Shown one piece after another: positions 26,538-35,544 of a DNA stretch of 64,000 nt. The stretch is taken from positions 372,001-436,000 of the forward strand of contig CAVSZD010000011.1 of the NCBI GenBank assembly GCA_963732355.1. The letters are read 5' to 3'. The translations under genes and the position numbers were made by a program. The notes beneath the pieces are model-generated. The model saw nothing but the letters and a program-made list of their open reading frames with translations. It was not told the origin of the DNA and searched no databases. Within the stretch, counting starts at the first letter, position 1, and each line of letters starts with the position of its first letter. Origin of the DNA: JADKAV01 sp963732355 (GTDB taxonomy: Bacteria > Actinomycetota > Actinomycetes > S36-B12 > UBA10799).

Positions 26538-28894
26538 GACGCCCTCCCGACACTCACCCGCACGGTATCGCCCGCGGTCACACCCAGATCAGCCAGCACG
26601 TTCACACCCGAGTTGGCCGGAGCCCATACGATGCCCGACGGCATGTCCGTGACGAGTGCGGGCAGGGTCATGGAACCGGCGTCGGTGCTGATGCTGATGG
26701 GATCACCGTCCGCAACGCCGAGATCGCTGGCGTTGGTCGGGCTCAGCCGGATGACCGCCGGCCGGGCGGTGGCGGCCATGTACGGTTCGCCACTCTGCAT
26801 TGAGCCGTCGTCGATGAGCTGTCGCCAACTGGCCAGGACCGCTTCTCCTGTGGCCAGAGGGGTCTTCGGCTCAGCGGACACGGTCGGTGCGGGTGCCTCT
26901 GGCACCGGCAACGCCTCGACCTCAGTTCGCAGCGCCTGCGGATCACTTACCCCGAAGTCGAGCAGCATCTCGTCGGCGATCGCTGCCAGCACTGCGGCAT
27001 CGGTCATGATCAGTGACTCGCGGAAGACCTGCGGGAAGACCCTGCGCCGACCCTCCCAGTTCACGTATGACCCAGCCTTCTCGGTGACCGCTGCAACCGG
27101 CAGGACGATGTCCGCGGCTCGGGTGGCGGCGTTGTGGTGGGTGGCCAGTGCGATCACACACGGGACCTTCTCGAATCCGGCCACAAGAGCCTGCCCGTCC
27201 GGGACATCCGCGGGGTCGAAACCAGCCACGACCAGCGCCCGGTAGGCCGGCTCGGGCTCTTCGATCGGCTCGTCGGTATCCACGAGTTCGGTGGTCGGCT
27301 CGGGCTCTTCGGTCAGGGCTGCGATAACTCCGGTGAAGCCCACCCCCCCGGACTCGGGCAGCAGACCCGCATCCAGAGCGCCACGCTCGCCAGCCCGGCG
27401 AGGGACCCAGGCGATGGCGGCGCCGGTCTGCTCGCCGGTGGCAGCGACCCACGACAGCAGACCCGGTGTGGCAGCGGCTCGCTCGCCCACCATGATCACG
27501 GCACCGGGCTCACGCAGGGCACCCATGACGGTCTCGGAGCCGGTGAGGGCAGCGATCTCCTGCCCGGGGCCCGCCGCCAGCACCGTGGCACCCAGTTTGG
27601 TCAGTCCGGGGCTGGCCCAGGGCGCCACCGCGTAGACCTTGGTGCTCAGCTTGTTCGCCGCCTTGCGCAGGCGCAGGAACACGATGGGGGACTCGTCCTC
27701 GGGCTCCAGCCCGATCAGCACCACGGATGTGGCGACGTCCAGATCCGCGTAGGTCGGACCCTGGCGGCGGGCGACCAGCGCACGTAGGAACTGCGCCTCT
27801 TCGTCACTGTGCGGGCGGGCCCGGAAATCCACATCGTCGGTCTGAAGAACACCCCTGGCGAACTTGGCGTACGCGTAGGCGTCCTCCGCCGTGAGCCGGC
27901 CGCCGGTCAGTACTGCCGCGCTGCCCACAGCCTCTGCCAGTCCGTCAGCAGCCATTCCGAGCGCTTCTGGCCACGAGGCCACACGCAGTTCGCCGTCCTC
28001 GTCGCGGACCAACGGGTGGGTGATCCTGTCCGTGGTCAGGTACGGGAAGCCGAACCGGCCCTTGTCGCAGTTCCATTCCTCGTTGACGGCGGGGTCATCG
28101 CCTGCCAGGCGGCGCTGGACCTCACCTCGGCGCACGTCGGTGCGCAACGAGCAGCCGCTTGCGCAGTGCTCACAGATCGTGGGAACAGACACCAGGTCGA
28201 ACGGCCGGGCCCGGAAGCGGTAACGGGAATTGGTCAGGGCGCCGACCGGGCAGATCTGCACGGTGTTACCGGAGAAGTAGGAGTCGAACGGCGTGTCCTC
28301 GCTGATACCCACCTGCTGGCTCGCGCCGCGCTCGAGCAGTTCGATGAACGCGTCACCGGCGATCTCGTCGGCGAACCGGGTGCACCTGGCACACGAGACG
28401 CAGCGTTCGCGGTCCAGCAGGATCTGAGCGCTGATGTTGATGGGCTTCGGGAAGGTCCGCTTGGCGCCCACGAACCGGGTTTCGGAACGCCCGGCGGACA
28501 TGGCCTGGTTCTGCAGGGGGCACTCCCCACCCTTGTCGCAGATCGGGCAGTCGAGCGGGTGGTTGAGCAGCAGGAACTCCATCACGCCGCGCTGGGCGTC
28601 GTCGGCGACCTGCGACGTGCGCTGAGTCCGCACGACCATCTTGTCGCCGACCGGTATGGCGCAGGCAGGCTGCGGCTTGGGCTGGCCCTCGATCTCGACC
28701 AGGCACATCCGGCAGGCGGCCACGGGCTCGAGCAGAGGGTGGTCGCAGAACCGCGGGACCTCGATGCCGAGTTGTTCGGCCGCCCGGATGATCAGCGTGC
28801 CCTTCTCGGCGGTCATGTTGACCCCGTCGATGCTGAACGCGACGTGCCCTTCAGGCACTGTCATCTCGTCGCCGCCGGGCTGTGTGACGGTCAT
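26534..28894 (-). CDS. nuoG: NADH-quinone oxidoreductase subunit G
   Basis: 786 residues. The N-terminal [2Fe-2S] domain has CDHPLLEPVAACRMC and a later cysteine in PQPACAIPV. The [4Fe-4S] ligands HPLDCPICDKGGECPLQ and CVSCARC come next. The molybdopterin-like domain starts TICEHCASGCSLR, with a fourth cysteine in EWNCDKGRFG for the extra N7-type cluster. The large C-terminal part is a degenerate molybdopterin-oxidoreductase domain. An acidic insertion around residues 545-560 (EEPEPTTELVDTDEPIEEPE) looks like a flexible linker. The subunit carries electrons from NuoF onward. Confidence 0.95.
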   Translation of the reverse strand: MTVTQPGGDEMTVPEGHVAFSIDGVNMTAEKGTLIIRAAEQLGIEVPRFCDHPLLEPVAACRMCLVEIEGQPKPQPACAIPVGDKMVVRTQRTSQVADDAQRGVMEFLLLNHPLDCPICDKGGECPLQNQAMSAGRSETRFVGAKRTFPKPINISAQILLDRERCVSCARCTRFADEIAGDAFIELLERGASQQVGISEDTPFDSYFSGNTVQICPVGALTNSRYRFRARPFDLVSVPTICEHCASGCSLRTDVRRGEVQRRLAGDDPAVNEEWNCDKGRFGFPYLTTDRITHPLVRDEDGELRVASWPEALGMAADGLAEAVGSAAVLTGGRLTAEDAYAYAKFARGVLQTDDVDFRARPHSDEEAQFLRALVARRQGPTYADLDVATSVVLIGLEPEDESPIVFLRLRKAANKLSTKVYAVAPWASPGLTKLGATVLAAGPGQEIAALTGSETVMGALREPGAVIMVGERAAATPGLLSWVAATGEQTGAAIAWVPRRAGERGALDAGLLPESGGVGFTGVIAALTEEPEPTTELVDTDEPIEEPEPAYRALVVAGFDPADVPDGQALVAGFEKVPCVIALATHHNAATRAADIVLPVAAVTEKAGSYVNWEGRRRVFPQVFRESLIMTDAAVLAAIADEMLLDFGVSDPQALRTEVEALPVPEAPAPTVSAEPKTPLATGEAVLASWRQLIDDGSMQSGEPYMAATARPAVIRLSPTNASDLGVADGDPISISTDAGSMTLPALVTDMPSGIVWAPANSGVNVLADLGVTAGDTVRVSVGRAS

Positions 28895-30192
28895 GCGGTC
28901 ACCTCACTGAAGACCGTGCTGGCTGCTGGGTCGAACGCGACACTGCTGGCGGTACTGGTTCCCGCCTCGAACTCCTCGGCGAAGTACTTCATGGCCGCCG
29001 GGAACGGGGTGGCCGCTGCGTCGCCGAGCGCGCAGAACGAACGCCCGAGGATCTGGCCGCAGACGTCGTCGAGGATCTGCAACTGCTGACGCTCGCCGCG
29101 GCCGGAGTCGAACCGGTGCAGAAGATCGTGGATGAACCAGTTGCCTTCCCGGCACGGCGTGCACTTGCCACACGACTCGTGCTTGTAGAAGTCGAGCCAA
29201 CCGGTGACAGCACGTACCACCGAGGTGGTCTCGTCGAAGACCATGGGCGTGCCGGTGCCGAGCATGGACCCGGCTTCAGCGATCGCCTCGTAGGTCATCG
29301 GGGTGTCCAGGTGGGCCGGTGTGAGCATCGGGACCGACGACCCCCCAGGCAACCAGAACTTCAGTTCATGGCCCTCCCGCACACCGCCGGCGTAGTCCAG
29401 CAGCTCGGCCATCGGCGTTCCCAGAGGTGCCTCGTAGATGCCGGGCCGGGCGACGTGACCGGAGATCGCGAACACCTTGAAGCCCGGTGACTTCTCCGTG
29501 CCGAAGGACCGGAACCAGTCCACACCGTTGTTGACGATGTACGGGACGTTCGCGATGGTCTCGACATTGTTGACCACTGTCGGACATGCGTAGAGCCCGG
29601 CAACGGCCGGGAACGGGGGTTTGAGTCGCGGCTGCCCGCGCCGGCCCTCCAGGGAGTCCAGCAGCGCAGTCTCCTCGCCACAGATGTAGGCTCCGGCTCC
29701 GGCGTGCACGACGAGGTTGAGGTTGAAGCCGCTGCCCGCGATGTTGTCGCCGAGGTAGCCGGCCTCACGGGCTTCGCGCACCGCGGCGAAAACCCGTCGG
29801 ATGACGTGCGGAACCTCACCGCGGATGTAGATGAAGGCGTGGTCGGCCCGGATCGCGTACGAGGTGATGATGATCCCCTCGATGAGCGCGTGCGGGTTGG
29901 CCAGCATGATCGGGATGTCCTTGCAGGCTCCCGGCTCGGACTCGTCGGCGTTGACCACCAGGTAGTGCGGCTTGCCGTCGTTCTGCGGCACGAAGCTCCA
30001 CTTGAGGCCGGTCGGGAAGCCCGCGCCACCGCGCCCGCGCAGTCCAGAGTCCTTGACAGTCGCGATGACCGCGTCCGGGTCCATCTGCAGCGCCTTGCCC
30101 AGCGCCTGGTAACCGCCGTTGCGGCGGTACCCGTCGAGCGTGAAGGAATCAGGCTCGTCCCAGTGGGCTGTGATGACCGGTGTCAATGCCAT
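28891..30192 (-). CDS. nuoF: NADH-quinone oxidoreductase subunit F (NADH/FMN-binding)
   Basis: 433 residues. GLRGRGGAGFPTGLKW near residue 51 is the glycine-rich NADH and FMN site. ESCGKCTPCREG near residue 345, with FCALGD about 40 residues later, gives the four cysteines of cluster N3. ICGEETALLDSLEGRRGQPR is a further family block. This is the entry point for NADH electrons. It overlaps nuoE by one base and nuoG by ATGA. Confidence 0.96.
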   Translation of the reverse strand: MALTPVITAHWDEPDSFTLDGYRRNGGYQALGKALQMDPDAVIATVKDSGLRGRGGAGFPTGLKWSFVPQNDGKPHYLVVNADESEPGACKDIPIMLANPHALIEGIIITSYAIRADHAFIYIRGEVPHVIRRVFAAVREAREAGYLGDNIAGSGFNLNLVVHAGAGAYICGEETALLDSLEGRRGQPRLKPPFPAVAGLYACPTVVNNVETIANVPYIVNNGVDWFRSFGTEKSPGFKVFAISGHVARPGIYEAPLGTPMAELLDYAGGVREGHELKFWLPGGSSVPMLTPAHLDTPMTYEAIAEAGSMLGTGTPMVFDETTSVVRAVTGWLDFYKHESCGKCTPCREGNWFIHDLLHRFDSGRGERQQLQILDDVCGQILGRSFCALGDAAATPFPAAMKYFAEEFEAGTSTASSVAFDPAASTVFSEVTA

Positions 30193-30842
30193 CAGATGAC
30201 CTCCGCATCCGGGGCTTTCATGCCGTGTTCCTTGGCGTAGCGCAGACCGGCCAGCATGAGGTCGTCAGTGGCCGGGACCGCGCCCAAGCCGTCGTCGTCG
30301 ATGCCCGACAGGGTGCGTTCGGTGGCTTTGAAGTCGCGGATGACCGGCCCGCGGGTGGAGGTGACCTCGCGGCCGGCTCGCAGGTCCTCCACCAGTTGCC
30401 TGGCGGTGGTCGGGGTCATGTTGTCCATGAACTCCCAGTTGGCGGTCATCACCGGTGCGTGCGTGCATGCCGCCTGGCATTCGATACGTTCCAGCGAGAT
30501 CTTGCCGTCCTGCGTTACCTCGTCGTTGCCGACCCCCAACTCGCCGGTGAGCGCGTCCCAGATCGCATCTCCGCCGAGAATTCCGCAGCCCGGGTTCACA
30601 CACACCCCCACGTGGTACTCCCCGACCGGCTCGTCCTTGAACATCGTGTAGAAACTCGCCACGGCCTTGACCTCGGCAGTGGTCAGGCCCAGCACCTCGG
30701 CACACATGATGATGCCGTCGCCGGTCACGTAGCCGTCCTCGGACTGCACCAGGTGCAGCATCGGCAGCACCGCGCTGCGCGCATGCGGGTAGCGGGAGGC
30801 CAACTCGACCATCTCCGCGCGGGTCTTCTCGGTCAGTGCCAT
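30192..30842 (-). CDS. nuoE: NADH-quinone oxidoreductase subunit E
   Basis: 216 residues, thioredoxin-fold subunit. The four [2Fe-2S] ligands lie in CVNPGCGILGG and IECQAACTHAPV, about 40 residues apart. ASFYTMF is the usual helix before the first pair. The N-terminal region LPMLHLVQSEDGYV is typical. The C-terminal tail of about 60 residues is longer than in E. coli. It partners NuoF in the NADH module. Confidence 0.95.
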   Translation of the reverse strand: MALTEKTRAEMVELASRYPHARSAVLPMLHLVQSEDGYVTGDGIIMCAEVLGLTTAEVKAVASFYTMFKDEPVGEYHVGVCVNPGCGILGGDAIWDALTGELGVGNDEVTQDGKISLERIECQAACTHAPVMTANWEFMDNMTPTTARQLVEDLRAGREVTSTRGPVIRDFKATERTLSGIDDDGLGAVPATDDLMLAGLRYAKEHGMKAPDAEVI

Positions 30843-32179
30843 CAGCGATCCACTCCACCCATCACAGGGTCGATGCTTGCCACGGCCGCCACCACGTCGG
30901 CGACCTGGCCGCCCTCACTCATCGCCGGGACGGCCTGCAGGTTGTTGAAGGACGGGTCACGGAAGTGAACCCGGTAGGGGCGCGTGCCACCGTCGGAGAC
31001 GACGTGCACACCCAGCTCGCCACGTGGCGCCTCGATCGAGACGTAGGCCTGCCCGGCGGGCACCCGGAACCCCTCGGTCACCAGTTTGAAGTGGTGGATG
31101 AGCGCCTCCATGGACTGACCCATGATGTGGCGGATGTGTTCCAGGGAGTTGCCCATCCCGTCGGAGCCGATCGCCAACTGTGCCGGCCAGGCGATCTTCT
31201 TGTCCTCGACCATGACGGGGCCTGGGCGCAGCTTGTCCAGGCACTGCTCGACGATGTTCAGGCTCTGCTGCATCTCGTCGAGGCGGATCAGGAAACGACC
31301 GTAGGCGTCACAGGAGGTCCGCGTGACCACCTCGAACTCGTAGTCCTCGTAGTTGCAGTACGGCGCCATCTTGCGCAGATCCCACGGGTAACCGGTGGAT
31401 CGCAGGACCGGACCGGTCATGCCTAGCGCGATGCAGCCGGTGAGGTCGAGATAGCCCACGCCTTCGGTGCGTGAGACCCAGATCGAGTTGTCAACCAGCA
31501 GATTGGCCGTGTCCGGCAGCCGCTTGCGCAAGTACTTCACCAGGTCGACGACCTGCTGCTCGGCGCCCTCCGGCAGATCCTGAGCCAGGCCGCCGGGACG
31601 GATGAACGCGTGGTTCATCCGCAGTCCGGTGATCGTCTCCAGAACGTCGAGGATGTACTCGCGCTCCCGGAAGCCGAACGTCATCGCAGTGAGTGCACCC
31701 AATTCCATACCGCCGGTGGCCAGGCACACCAGGTGCGAGGAGATCCGGTTGAGCTCCATGAGCATCACCCGGATGACGGTCGCGCGATCGGGGATCTGAT
31801 CGGTGATTCCGAGCAGCTTCTCCACCCCGAGGCAGTAGGCAGTCTCGTTGAAGATGGGTGCCAGGTAGTCCATGCGGGTCACGTACGTGACCCCCTGGGT
31901 CCAGGTTCGGAACTCCATGTTCTTCTCGATGCCGGTGTGCAGGTAGCCGATCCCGGAACGGGCCTGTGTCACGTGTTCGCCGTCGAGTTCCAGGATCAGC
32001 CGCAGCACGCCATGGGTGGAGGGGTGCTGCGGTCCCATGTTCACCACGACCCGTTGGGCGATGCCCTCGTCGCCCTCGACCTCGGCCCAGTCCCCACCGC
32101 TGACGTTGAAGACCTTGCCCTCGGTGGTGTCGTAGGCGCCAGCCTCGTCGGCCGTCTCGTAGATGACCTCTTCGCTCAC
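30842..32179 (-). CDS. nuoD: NADH-quinone oxidoreductase subunit D
   Basis: 445 residues. NMGPQHPSTHGVLRLILELD near residue 47 is the quinone-site histidine and lysine region. RIGYLHTGIEKNMEFRTW-type sequence (here SGIGYLHTGIEKNMEF), EPRGELGVHVVSDGG-like sequence near the C-terminus and GGQVADVVAAVASIDPVMGG are the other signatures. It forms the quinone pocket with NuoB. An acidic N-terminal extension of about 40 residues is present. Confidence 0.96.
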   Translation of the reverse strand: MSEEVIYETADEAGAYDTTEGKVFNVSGGDWAEVEGDEGIAQRVVVNMGPQHPSTHGVLRLILELDGEHVTQARSGIGYLHTGIEKNMEFRTWTQGVTYVTRMDYLAPIFNETAYCLGVEKLLGITDQIPDRATVIRVMLMELNRISSHLVCLATGGMELGALTAMTFGFREREYILDVLETITGLRMNHAFIRPGGLAQDLPEGAEQQVVDLVKYLRKRLPDTANLLVDNSIWVSRTEGVGYLDLTGCIALGMTGPVLRSTGYPWDLRKMAPYCNYEDYEFEVVTRTSCDAYGRFLIRLDEMQQSLNIVEQCLDKLRPGPVMVEDKKIAWPAQLAIGSDGMGNSLEHIRHIMGQSMEALIHHFKLVTEGFRVPAGQAYVSIEAPRGELGVHVVSDGGTRPYRVHFRDPSFNNLQAVPAMSEGGQVADVVAAVASIDPVMGGVDR

Positions 32180-32886
32180 TTGTACTCCCGGCGGTCGTCA
32201 GGTGGTGGGATCGTCGCGCCCTTGTACTCCACGGGAATGCCGCCCAGCGGATAGTCCTTGCGCTGGGGGTGGCCCACCCAGTCATCGGGCATCTCGATGC
32301 GCGTCAGGCCTGGGTGCCCATCGAAGACCACGCCGAAGAAGTCGAACGTCTCCCGCTCATGCCAGTTGTTGCCCGGGTAGATCCCCACGATCGACGGGAT
32401 GTGTGGGTCCTCGTCCGGACAGGTCACCTCGACCGAGAGCCGGCGGTTGTGCGTCATGGAGAGCATCGGGTAATGCACGTGCAGTTCAGCGCCGGCGTCC
32501 TGCGGCCAGTGCACACCATTGGCGCCCAAGCACATCTCGAAGCGCAGATCCGGGTGGTCGCGCAGGACCTGCATGAAGCTCAACAGGTGCTCGCGGGAGA
32601 CCTCAAGTCGCAGCTGGTCGTGCTCGATGATGACCTTCGACACCGCCGGGCCGAAATCGGTGCCCAGCGTGTCCTGGAGAGTGTCTACGGCCGCGTCGAA
32701 CCAGCTGCCGTAGGGCCGGGTTGCCGCCGGCGCCGCGTGGGTCGTGCGACTCAGGCCGCCGTAGCCGCTGACGTCCGGTGTGCCGCTGACCCCGAACGCA
32801 CCTTGACCGGTGGACAGGACCTCGAGGGTCTCGGTGCCAGCCGGGACGATCTGGTCCCCACCGGGGTTGTCGGAGTTCTCACTCAC
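32176..32886 (-). CDS. nuoC: NADH-quinone oxidoreductase subunit C
   Basis: 236 residues. The family signature is NWHERETFDFFGVVFDGHP, then MPDDWVGHPQRKDYPLGG. The first 70 residues are low-complexity and actinobacterial in type. It is separate from NuoD here, not fused. The start overlaps the nuoB stop. A 132-residue paralogue lies at 2072-2470. Confidence 0.95.
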   Translation of the reverse strand: MSENSDNPGGDQIVPAGTETLEVLSTGQGAFGVSGTPDVSGYGGLSRTTHAAPAATRPYGSWFDAAVDTLQDTLGTDFGPAVSKVIIEHDQLRLEVSREHLLSFMQVLRDHPDLRFEMCLGANGVHWPQDAGAELHVHYPMLSMTHNRRLSVEVTCPDEDPHIPSIVGIYPGNNWHERETFDFFGVVFDGHPGLTRIEMPDDWVGHPQRKDYPLGGIPVEYKGATIPPPDDRREYK

Positions 32887-33437
32887 CGCATGAGGCCCTT
32901 CATCTGTTCAGTGGGAACGGCGGCCATCGCTTGGGATTCCAGTTCCAGGACTTCACGCTCGCGGTTGGCGCCGAGCTTGGTGTGCTGGATCTGGTCGTGG
33001 ATCTTCAGGATCGCGTCGATGAGCATCTCGGGGCGAGGCGGACAGCCCGGCAGGTACATGTCGACGGGAACCACGTGGTCCACACCCTGGACGATCGCGT
33101 AGTTGTTGAACATTCCACCGCTGGAGGAGCAGACACCCATGGCCAGCACCCACTTGGGGTTGGGCATCTGGTCGTAGATCTGGCGCAGTACCGGCGCCAT
33201 CTTCTGGCTCACCCGCCCGGCCACGATCATGAGGTCGGCCTGGCGCGGCGAGGCACGGAACACCTCCATGCCGAAGCGGGCGAGGTCGTAACGCGGAGCG
33301 CCTGTGGCCATCATTTCGATGGCGCAGCAGGCCAGACCGAAGGTGGCCGGCCACAGAGAACCCTTGCGCGCGTACCCGGCGACGGCCTCGACGGTCGTCA
33401 GCAGGACGCCGCTCGGCAGTTTCTCCTCGATGCCCAT
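32883..33437 (-). CDS. nuoB: NADH-quinone oxidoreductase subunit B
   Basis: 184 residues from ATG 33437, which overlaps the nuoA stop by one base. A longer frame upstream lies inside nuoA and has no homology. The N2 cluster ligands are the pair in LACCAIEMMATGAPRYD, then GVCSSSGGMFNNY and YLPGCPPRPEM. The arginine-bearing segment MEVFRASPRQADLMIVAG is complete, unlike in the mini NuoB at 2467-2802. The subunit hands electrons to menaquinone. Confidence 0.96.
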   Translation of the reverse strand: MGIEEKLPSGVLLTTVEAVAGYARKGSLWPATFGLACCAIEMMATGAPRYDLARFGMEVFRASPRQADLMIVAGRVSQKMAPVLRQIYDQMPNPKWVLAMGVCSSSGGMFNNYAIVQGVDHVVPVDMYLPGCPPRPEMLIDAILKIHDQIQHTKLGANREREVLELESQAMAAVPTEQMKGLMR

Positions 33438-33799
33438 CAGTCCCACTCCAAACCGTGGCGGCGCCACACATATGCGTAGACCACCAGCAGGGTCGCGATG
33501 AACAACAACATCTCGATCAACCCGAACGCCGCCAACTGGTCGAATGCGACGGCCCACGGATAGAGGAAGACGATCTCGATGTCGAAGATGATGAACAACA
33601 TCGCCGTCAGGTAGTACTTCACCGGGAACTTGCCGCGGCCGATGGGCTGCGGCGTGGGCTCGATGCCGCACTCGTAGGCGTCCATCTTTGCGCGGTTGTA
33701 GCGCTTAGGACCGGTGAGGCTGGCAACACCGACGCTGAAGGCCGCGAATGCAAAAGCCAGAAGTCCCAGGATCAGGATGGGAAGGTACACATTGCCCAT
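33437..33799 (-). CDS. nuoA: NADH-quinone oxidoreductase subunit A
   Basis: 120 residues with three membrane helices. YECGIEPTPQPIGRGKFPVKYY is split by the usual cysteine-containing loop, and IFDIEIVFLYPWAV is the helix 2 signature. It is the first gene of nuoA-N. A purine-rich GGAAGGAG precedes the ATG. A possible 58-codon leader frame ends 2 nt before the ATG, and a Rex-like operator lies about 190 bp upstream. Confidence 0.96.
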   Translation of the reverse strand: MGNVYLPILILGLLAFAFAAFSVGVASLTGPKRYNRAKMDAYECGIEPTPQPIGRGKFPVKYYLTAMLFIIFDIEIVFLYPWAVAFDQLAAFGLIEMLLFIATLLVVYAYVWRRHGLEWD

Positions 33800-33801
33800 C
33801 G

Positions 33802-33978
33802 CTATCGTCTCCTTCCGATCGGGACAATCCTAGGGGCAGGCCCAGACCGGGTGTCCATCGAGTGGGGCGCTGTCCGGTTCGTCGCGTTGATCCCACCGTT
33901 TGCCGGGGCGAGGTGGCGGGCGGTCGTCGATCTGACGGGCCCTGCCACGACTACGACCACGTCACCGTGGTGATCCAT
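33802..33978 (-). CDS. Possible 58-residue leader peptide ahead of nuoA
   Basis: ATG 33978 follows AAGGAG with a 5-nt gap, a strong ribosome binding site. The frame runs 58 codons and its TAG stop ends 2 nt before the nuoA ATG, a coupling-like distance. The predicted product starts MDHHGDVVVVVAG and is arginine-rich at the end; it resembles nothing I recognise. Its Shine-Dalgarno overlaps the Rex-like operator. It may be an upstream frame or a chance open frame in GC-rich DNA. Confidence 0.3.
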   Translation of the reverse strand: MDHHGDVVVVVAGPVRSTTARHLAPANGGINATNRTAPHSMDTRSGPAPRIVPIGRRR

Positions 33979-33987
33979 CAACACTCC

Positions 33988-34005
33988 TTGTGAACGGGTT
34001 CACGA
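33988..34005. promoter_or_regulatory. Rex-type operator (redox-sensing) upstream of nuoA-N
   Basis: The sequence TTGTGAACGGGTTCACGA matches 13 of 14 defined positions of the Rex consensus TTGTGAA-N4-TTCACAA, with one A to G change. It contains a perfect 14-bp palindrome at 33990-34003. In Streptomyces, Rex senses NADH/NAD and controls nuo and cytochrome bd genes (established knowledge). It is the only site of this kind noticed in the window. A TAGACT at 34018-34023 on the minus strand is a possible -10 just upstream of it. Confidence 0.7.
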
Positions 34006-34048
34006 GCATCCCAGTTGAGTCTAAGTCGTGCCACCAGCCACCGAGCAC

Positions 34049-34080
34049 GCCGGTGGCGGCCCCGCAGGACCGCCACCGGC
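34049..34080 (-). terminator. Strong GC hairpin after the lipoprotein gene
   Basis: A perfect 11-bp stem, GCCGGTGGCGG with CCGCCACCGGC, encloses a 10-nt loop. It begins 7 nt past the lipoprotein stop. There is no T-run, as is common for actinobacterial terminators. It separates the lipoprotein from the nuo promoter region. Confidence 0.6.
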
Positions 34081-34087
34081 GCTTAGC

Positions 34088-34750
34088 TCAGGATGCAGGT
34101 GACTCGGCGGTTGCCGCTGGCGCGGACACCGTGAAGGAGTTGACCATCTGGTCGAAGGTTGGCTGCAGTTCAGTCCACCGATCAGTGGCTGACTGGGTGA
34201 GCAGCTGGTACTCGATCGCCCCATCGAACAGGAAGTACAACTGCGAGGTCATCGCCGTGCCTTCCACATCGAAGGTAGCGTCCGCGCTGAACCCGTCGAC
34301 TCCGTTCACGCTGGCCGGGGTCAGTTCGGTGATCTGCATGTTCTCGCTGCTCGCCTCGAGCTGCGGGATCACGGTCTGCTCGAGTTCGGTCTGCACCTCA
34401 TCGAGGTTGTCCGAGGTGATCTCGGTGTTCAGCTCGTACACGTTGACCACGAACGCGTCGCGGTACTGTCCACCCACCTGCGTGCCCTCGGTGTCGAACA
34501 CGGCTACGGAGTCGGCGCTGCTGGCCCCACTTTCGGCGTCCAGGGTCACGTCGCTCTTCTCCTCGAAGGGCGGCGCGTACTGGAAACTGAACCCGTACTT
34601 GTCACTTGTGTACGTCTGAACATCGGCCGGCACCGACTGCTCCGCACTGGCCGCTGGTGAAGCGGAGTCGGTGCTGACCTCCGCGCTACCTGAACATCCG
34701 GCCAGGCCCAGCACCAACGCTGCACCTGCCATAACTACTGAAATCCGCAT
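34088..34750 (-). CDS. Predicted lipoprotein, function unknown
   Basis: 220 residues with a lipoprotein signal peptide: MRISVVMAGAALVLGLAGC, with the lipobox cysteine at residue 19. A short serine/threonine-rich linker follows. The soluble domain of about 165 residues starts YTSDKYGFSFQYAPPFEE, a pattern seen in PsbP/Mog1-like small secreted domains, but no firm family name can be given. A GGGAG motif precedes ATG 34750. It is monocistronic, between the nuo operon and menG. Confidence 0.8.
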   Translation of the reverse strand: MRISVVMAGAALVLGLAGCSGSAEVSTDSASPAASAEQSVPADVQTYTSDKYGFSFQYAPPFEEKSDVTLDAESGASSADSVAVFDTEGTQVGGQYRDAFVVNVYELNTEITSDNLDEVQTELEQTVIPQLEASSENMQITELTPASVNGVDGFSADATFDVEGTAMTSQLYFLFDGAIEYQLLTQSATDRWTELQPTFDQMVNSFTVSAPAATAESPAS

Positions 34751-34783
34751 GGACCCACTCCCGGTTCGCCTGATTGAACGAAT

Positions 34784-35473
34784 TCAGGCTACTCCCCTGT
34801 GCAGCGCCACGATCCCTCCTGAGAGGTTGCGCCACGCCACTTTCGTCCAACCGGTGTCCTGGAGTAACCCGGCAAGTGCTTGCTGGTCTGGCCACTCGGC
34901 GATTGACTCGGCCAAGTACTCATAGGCAGCGGCGTTGCTCGAGACCCGTTTGGCCACTGCTGGCAGCGCTTTCATCAGGTACTCGAGGTAGACCTTGCGC
35001 AATGGCTCCCAGGTCGGACTGGAGAACTCACAGACCACCAGCCGCCCACCGGGACGGGTCACCCGGTGCATCTCCTGCAGGCCCTTGACCGGGTCGTGGA
35101 TGTTGCGCAGGCCGAACGAGATCGTCACCGCATCGAAGGAGTCGTCGGCGAAGGGCAGCGCCATGCCGTCACCGGCGACGAACGGGAGGTGGGGCAGCCG
35201 CTCTCCCCCGACCTGCAGCATGCCCAGCGAAAAGTCACACGGCACGACCTGCGCACCGCGGTCGGCGAAAGCCTGGCTGCTGGTGCCCGTGCCTGCGGCG
35301 AGGTCCAGGATGCGCATCCCGGGCCCGGCATCCAAGGCATCGGCGACAAGGCGTCGCCATGTGCGGGTCTGACCGAAGGCGAGCACGTCGTTGGTGATGT
35401 CGTAGCGCTGGGCCACCCGGTCGAACATGCCCGCGACGTCGGCAGGCTGTTTGTCGAGATCCGCTCGTGTCAC
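34784..35473 (-). CDS. menG: Demethylmenaquinone methyltransferase
   Basis: 229 residues, UbiE/MenG family. The SAM-binding motif I is LDLAAGTGTSSQAFADRG near residue 56, and ISFGLRNIHDPVKGLQEMHR is the UbiE signature. The C-terminal GGIVALHRG is also typical. It methylates demethylmenaquinone, the last step of menaquinone synthesis. It is divergent from menF, with about 70 bp between the starts. The GTG start at 35473 has GAGACT 6 nt upstream and no Shine-Dalgarno. Confidence 0.94.
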   Translation of the reverse strand: MTRADLDKQPADVAGMFDRVAQRYDITNDVLAFGQTRTWRRLVADALDAGPGMRILDLAAGTGTSSQAFADRGAQVVPCDFSLGMLQVGGERLPHLPFVAGDGMALPFADDSFDAVTISFGLRNIHDPVKGLQEMHRVTRPGGRLVVCEFSSPTWEPLRKVYLEYLMKALPAVAKRVSSNAAAYEYLAESIAEWPDQQALAGLLQDTGWTKVAWRNLSGGIVALHRGVA

Positions 35474-35532
35474 GTGACCAGTCTCTCAGAGCCCTGCCAC
35501 CCCTTGCCCTCGCGCCACATGATCGGCGGGCC

Positions 35533-35538
35533 TACCCT
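35533..35538 (+). promoter_or_regulatory. Putative -10 hexamer TACCCT of menF
   Basis: TACCCT, six bases (AAATAG), then GTG 35545. No Shine-Dalgarno motif lies between, so a leaderless transcript is likely. Confidence 0.45.
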
Positions 35539-35544
35539 AAATAG

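Noticed and set aside
33990..34619. Plus-strand frame of 209 codons over the lipoprotein gene
   Set aside because: It is opposite a lipoprotein with a clear lipobox, is serine/valine-rich and lacks any motif. Its start also falls in the Rex-like operator.
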